Assembly: GCA_964484265.1 (NCBI GenBank)
Contig: CAZAFH010000002.1
Coordinates: 1 to 64,000, forward strand
DNA from: SIAQ01 sp964484265
GTDB lineage: Bacteria; Planctomycetota; Planctomycetia; Gemmatales; Gemmataceae
Direction: 5' to 3'
DNA length: 64,000 bases
Position numbers and translations under genes: made by a program. The notes beneath the pieces were generated by a model, which worked only from the letters and a program-made list of their open reading frames with translations, ran no database searches and had not been told where the DNA came from. This document shows, piece by piece, positions 62,407-64,000 of the stretch; positions within the stretch are counted from its first letter, which is position 1, and the number at the start of each line of letters is the position of its first letter.

Positions 62407-64000
62407 ATGAAATCGACAAAACTCCTGGTTCTGGCCGCCACACTCGGCATCCTGTTGCAGGGCAAGTCGGCGGCATCCGAACTTACTTTCGAGCGCGATG
62501 TGCTGCCGATCCTGAACGCCCATTGCCTTCAGTGTCATGGCGGCTTGCAGCAAAAAGGCAAGCTTGACCTGCGTTCGCTTGCGGGCATCACCACCGGCGG
62601 CCGTGGCGGCAAGGCGATTGAGCCGGGCCATCCTGAGAAAAGCCTGCTCTGGCAGCGAATCGCTAGCGACGAGATGCCGCCTCGGCCGATCAAGGTTTCG
62701 GCGGAGCAAAAGCAGCTCATCGCGCGCTGGATCAAAAGCGGTGCCAGGCGAGCCGAGGTCGCCTCCGCCTTCGTAATTCCGGCCAGGGCGCGCACTGCTG
62801 GGGATTTGGCGCAACTGATCGACCGTGAGATCGACGCTCAGCTGGCGATGAACAAGATCCCCGCCTCGCCCGCCGCGGACGATGGCGAATTTCTCCGCCG
62901 CAGTTACCTGGACGTTCACGGTCGGATCCCCACACGCGTTCAGGCGAAGGCGTTTCTCGACAGTACGGATCCGAACAAGCGTCAGAAGTTGATTGAAACG
63001 CTCCTCCAGGATTCGTCCTATGGCCAGTATTGGGCCCGGCTGTGGCGGGATCGCGTGGCCGTGCCGGTCGCGGCTGGAGAAGATCTTCGCGCCTCACATA
63101 CGGTGGCATTCCACCAATGGCTGACCGAGGCGTTCAACAAGAATCGTCCCTGGAATGAGCTGGTACGCGAGATGATCACGGCGGAGGGGGAGACGCCCCC
63201 GGTGGCGTTTATTCGCCAGTGCATGGACGACGGTCAGCCGCGGGCCGGCCGGCTGGCGGCGTCGACTGCCAAGCGATTCCTGGGCATCCAACTGCAATGC
63301 GCCGAGTGCCACGACCATCCTTTCACGACCTGGAAACAGGACGACTTCTGGGGGCTGGCCGCATTCTTCAGCCGCACGGCAAGAGTCGAAAAAAACAGGA
63401 CCGAAACCAGGGCCGGCATCTACGACACCCAGAAGGGGCCGCCGGCAACCCGCTTCGGCCTGAAGCCGCTCGTTCGCAAGGAAGGCGGGGCCGTTCTGTT
63501 GCCGGACGACGCCGGTCCTCATGCGGGCAAGGTCGTTGTCGCCAAGTTCCTCGAAGGCGGGGCGATCAAACTGCCGGACAACCTGGCCGACAAAGAGTTC
63601 CCTCGACGCATTCTGGCTGAGTGGATCACCTCCCCGAAGAATGTCTTCTTCGCACGAGCCACGGTGAACAGGCTCTGGGCTCAAGTGTTTGGCCGCGGCC
63701 TGGTTGAGCCGGTGGACAGCCTGGATGCGGAGAACCTGCCTTCGCATCCCACTTTGCTTAACGCGTTGGCCGGCGAGCTGGTTGCGTCGGGCTATGACCT
63801 CAAGCATCTACTGCGCGGCATGCTGCTGAGCCGGGCCTACGAGCGCACCCATCGCACGGTGGCTGGCAATGAGAATGATGCGACTCTGTACAGCCACACC
63901 ACGGTCAAGGTGATCGCGCCGGAATCGTTCTACGATTGCCTCGTCATCGCCTCCGGCGGCGAGTTGAAAGACGGTAAGGCGGTCATTTCCGTGGGCGGAA
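62407..64000 (+). CDS. PSCyt1-PSCyt2-PSD1 protein, 3' end outside the window
   Basis: ATG 62407 starts a frame that stays open to the window end (531 codons). Signal LLVLAATLGILLQGKSAAS. PSCyt1: C40-LQ-C-H44 and LAGITTGGRGGKAIEPGHP. PSCyt2/DUF1549: LIDREIDAQLAMNKIP, FLRRSYLDVHGRIPTRVQA and CAECHDHPFTTWKQDDFW. PSD1/DUF1553 begins near 400 (ATVNRLWAQVFGRGLVEPVD, HPTLLNALAGELVASGYDLK). A DUF1501 gene would be expected downstream, beyond the window. Confidence 0.92.
   Translation, partial: MKSTKLLVLAATLGILLQGKSAASELTFERDVLPILNAHCLQCHGGLQQKGKLDLRSLAGITTGGRGGKAIEPGHPEKSLLWQRIASDEMPPRPIKVSAEQKQLIARWIKSGARRAEVASAFVIPARARTAGDLAQLIDREIDAQLAMNKIPASPAADDGEFLRRSYLDVHGRIPTRVQAKAFLDSTDPNKRQKLIETLLQDSSYGQYWARLWRDRVAVPVAAGEDLRASHTVAFHQWLTEAFNKNRPWNELVREMITAEGETPPVAFIRQCMDDGQPRAGRLAASTAKRFLGIQLQCAECHDHPFTTWKQDDFWGLAAFFSRTARVEKNRTETRAGIYDTQKGPPATRFGLKPLVRKEGGAVLLPDDAGPHAGKVVVAKFLEGGAIKLPDNLADKEFPRRILAEWITSPKNVFFARATVNRLWAQVFGRGLVEPVDSLDAENLPSHPTLLNALAGELVASGYDLKHLLRGMLLSRAYERTHRTVAGNENDATLYSHTTVKVIAPESFYDCLVIASGGELKDGKAVISVGG

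Noticed and set aside
1..64000. CRISPR array or classical defence system
   Set aside because: No regularly spaced repeats of CRISPR type, and no Cas, restriction-modification, toxin-antitoxin or retron proteins were recognised.

Overview
The window looks like a planctomycete chromosome, most plausibly Gemmataceae-like. The basis is the dense set of families largely restricted to Planctomycetes and relatives: DUF1501, DUF1552, PSCyt1/2/3 and PSD1-5 (DUF1549, DUF1553, DUF1585, DUF1587, DUF1588, DUF1592, DUF1595), DUF1080, PVC-type haem-binding proteins and secreted WD40 and PQQ propellers. GC is high, most proteins carry Sec or twin-arginine signals, and many start/stop codons overlap as ATGA. 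No rRNA, CRISPR array, intact transposase or integrase was found.

Layout. (1) 1-7300: the 3' part of a tRNA-Ser(CGA), then a patchwork accessory region. It holds two TfoX-N paralogues facing each other from its two ends, a TspO/CIA30 pair, an esterase remnant, a PPP-type phosphatase, a DUF4189 zinc-ribbon protein and three small HTH proteins. A 15-bp copy of the tRNA 3' end recurs at 7088-7102, as expected for an island integrated into a tRNA gene that has lost its integrase. (2) 7528-11533 (minus): a PQQ propeller, an SMP-30-like propeller and a frameshifted ThuA-like gene. (3) 11819-24038: two PSCyt1/PSD multi-domain cytochromes, each followed by a DUF1552 protein, with a heparinase-like protein, a hydrolase and a WD40 protein between. 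(4) 24340-35919: a serine hydrolase, then DUF1501, WD40, PSCyt2/PSD1, an esterase, a PSCyt1/PSCyt2/PSD1 protein, DUF1501 and DUF1080. (5) 35952-46092 (minus): a tightly overlapping catabolic operon. It encodes a 2-hydroxyacid dehydrogenase, an NAD-dependent epimerase/dehydratase, a 32-aa ORF, a FAH-family hydrolase, a secreted double-cyclase protein, an MFS carrier, an SDR, a fused E1 alpha-beta and an E2. A FadR-type GntR gene (46344) diverges from it, and two identical palindromes lie between. (6) 47042-62238: more DUF1501 genes and gene scars, a second DUF1501-WD40-PSCyt2/PSD1 cassette, two PQQ propellers, an SGNH hydrolase and a 1439-aa fusion of ceramidase-like, dehydrogenase-like propeller, HEAT and haem domains. 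(7) 62407 to the end: a PSCyt1/PSCyt2/PSD1 gene that runs off the window.

How the genes may work together (inference). The PSCyt/PSD and DUF1501/DUF1552 pairs look like periplasmic redox/hydrolase modules for polymer breakdown, accompanied by esterases, a lyase-like protein and DUF1080/ThuA sugar-type proteins. The GntR-controlled operon looks like an uptake and oxidation route that ends in a dedicated acyl-CoA-forming 2-oxoacid dehydrogenase. It is the best candidate here for an undescribed pathway. A recurrent palindrome-like box close to CTGCATGCAG sits in front of several PSD/DUF1501 transcription units and may be a shared control site.
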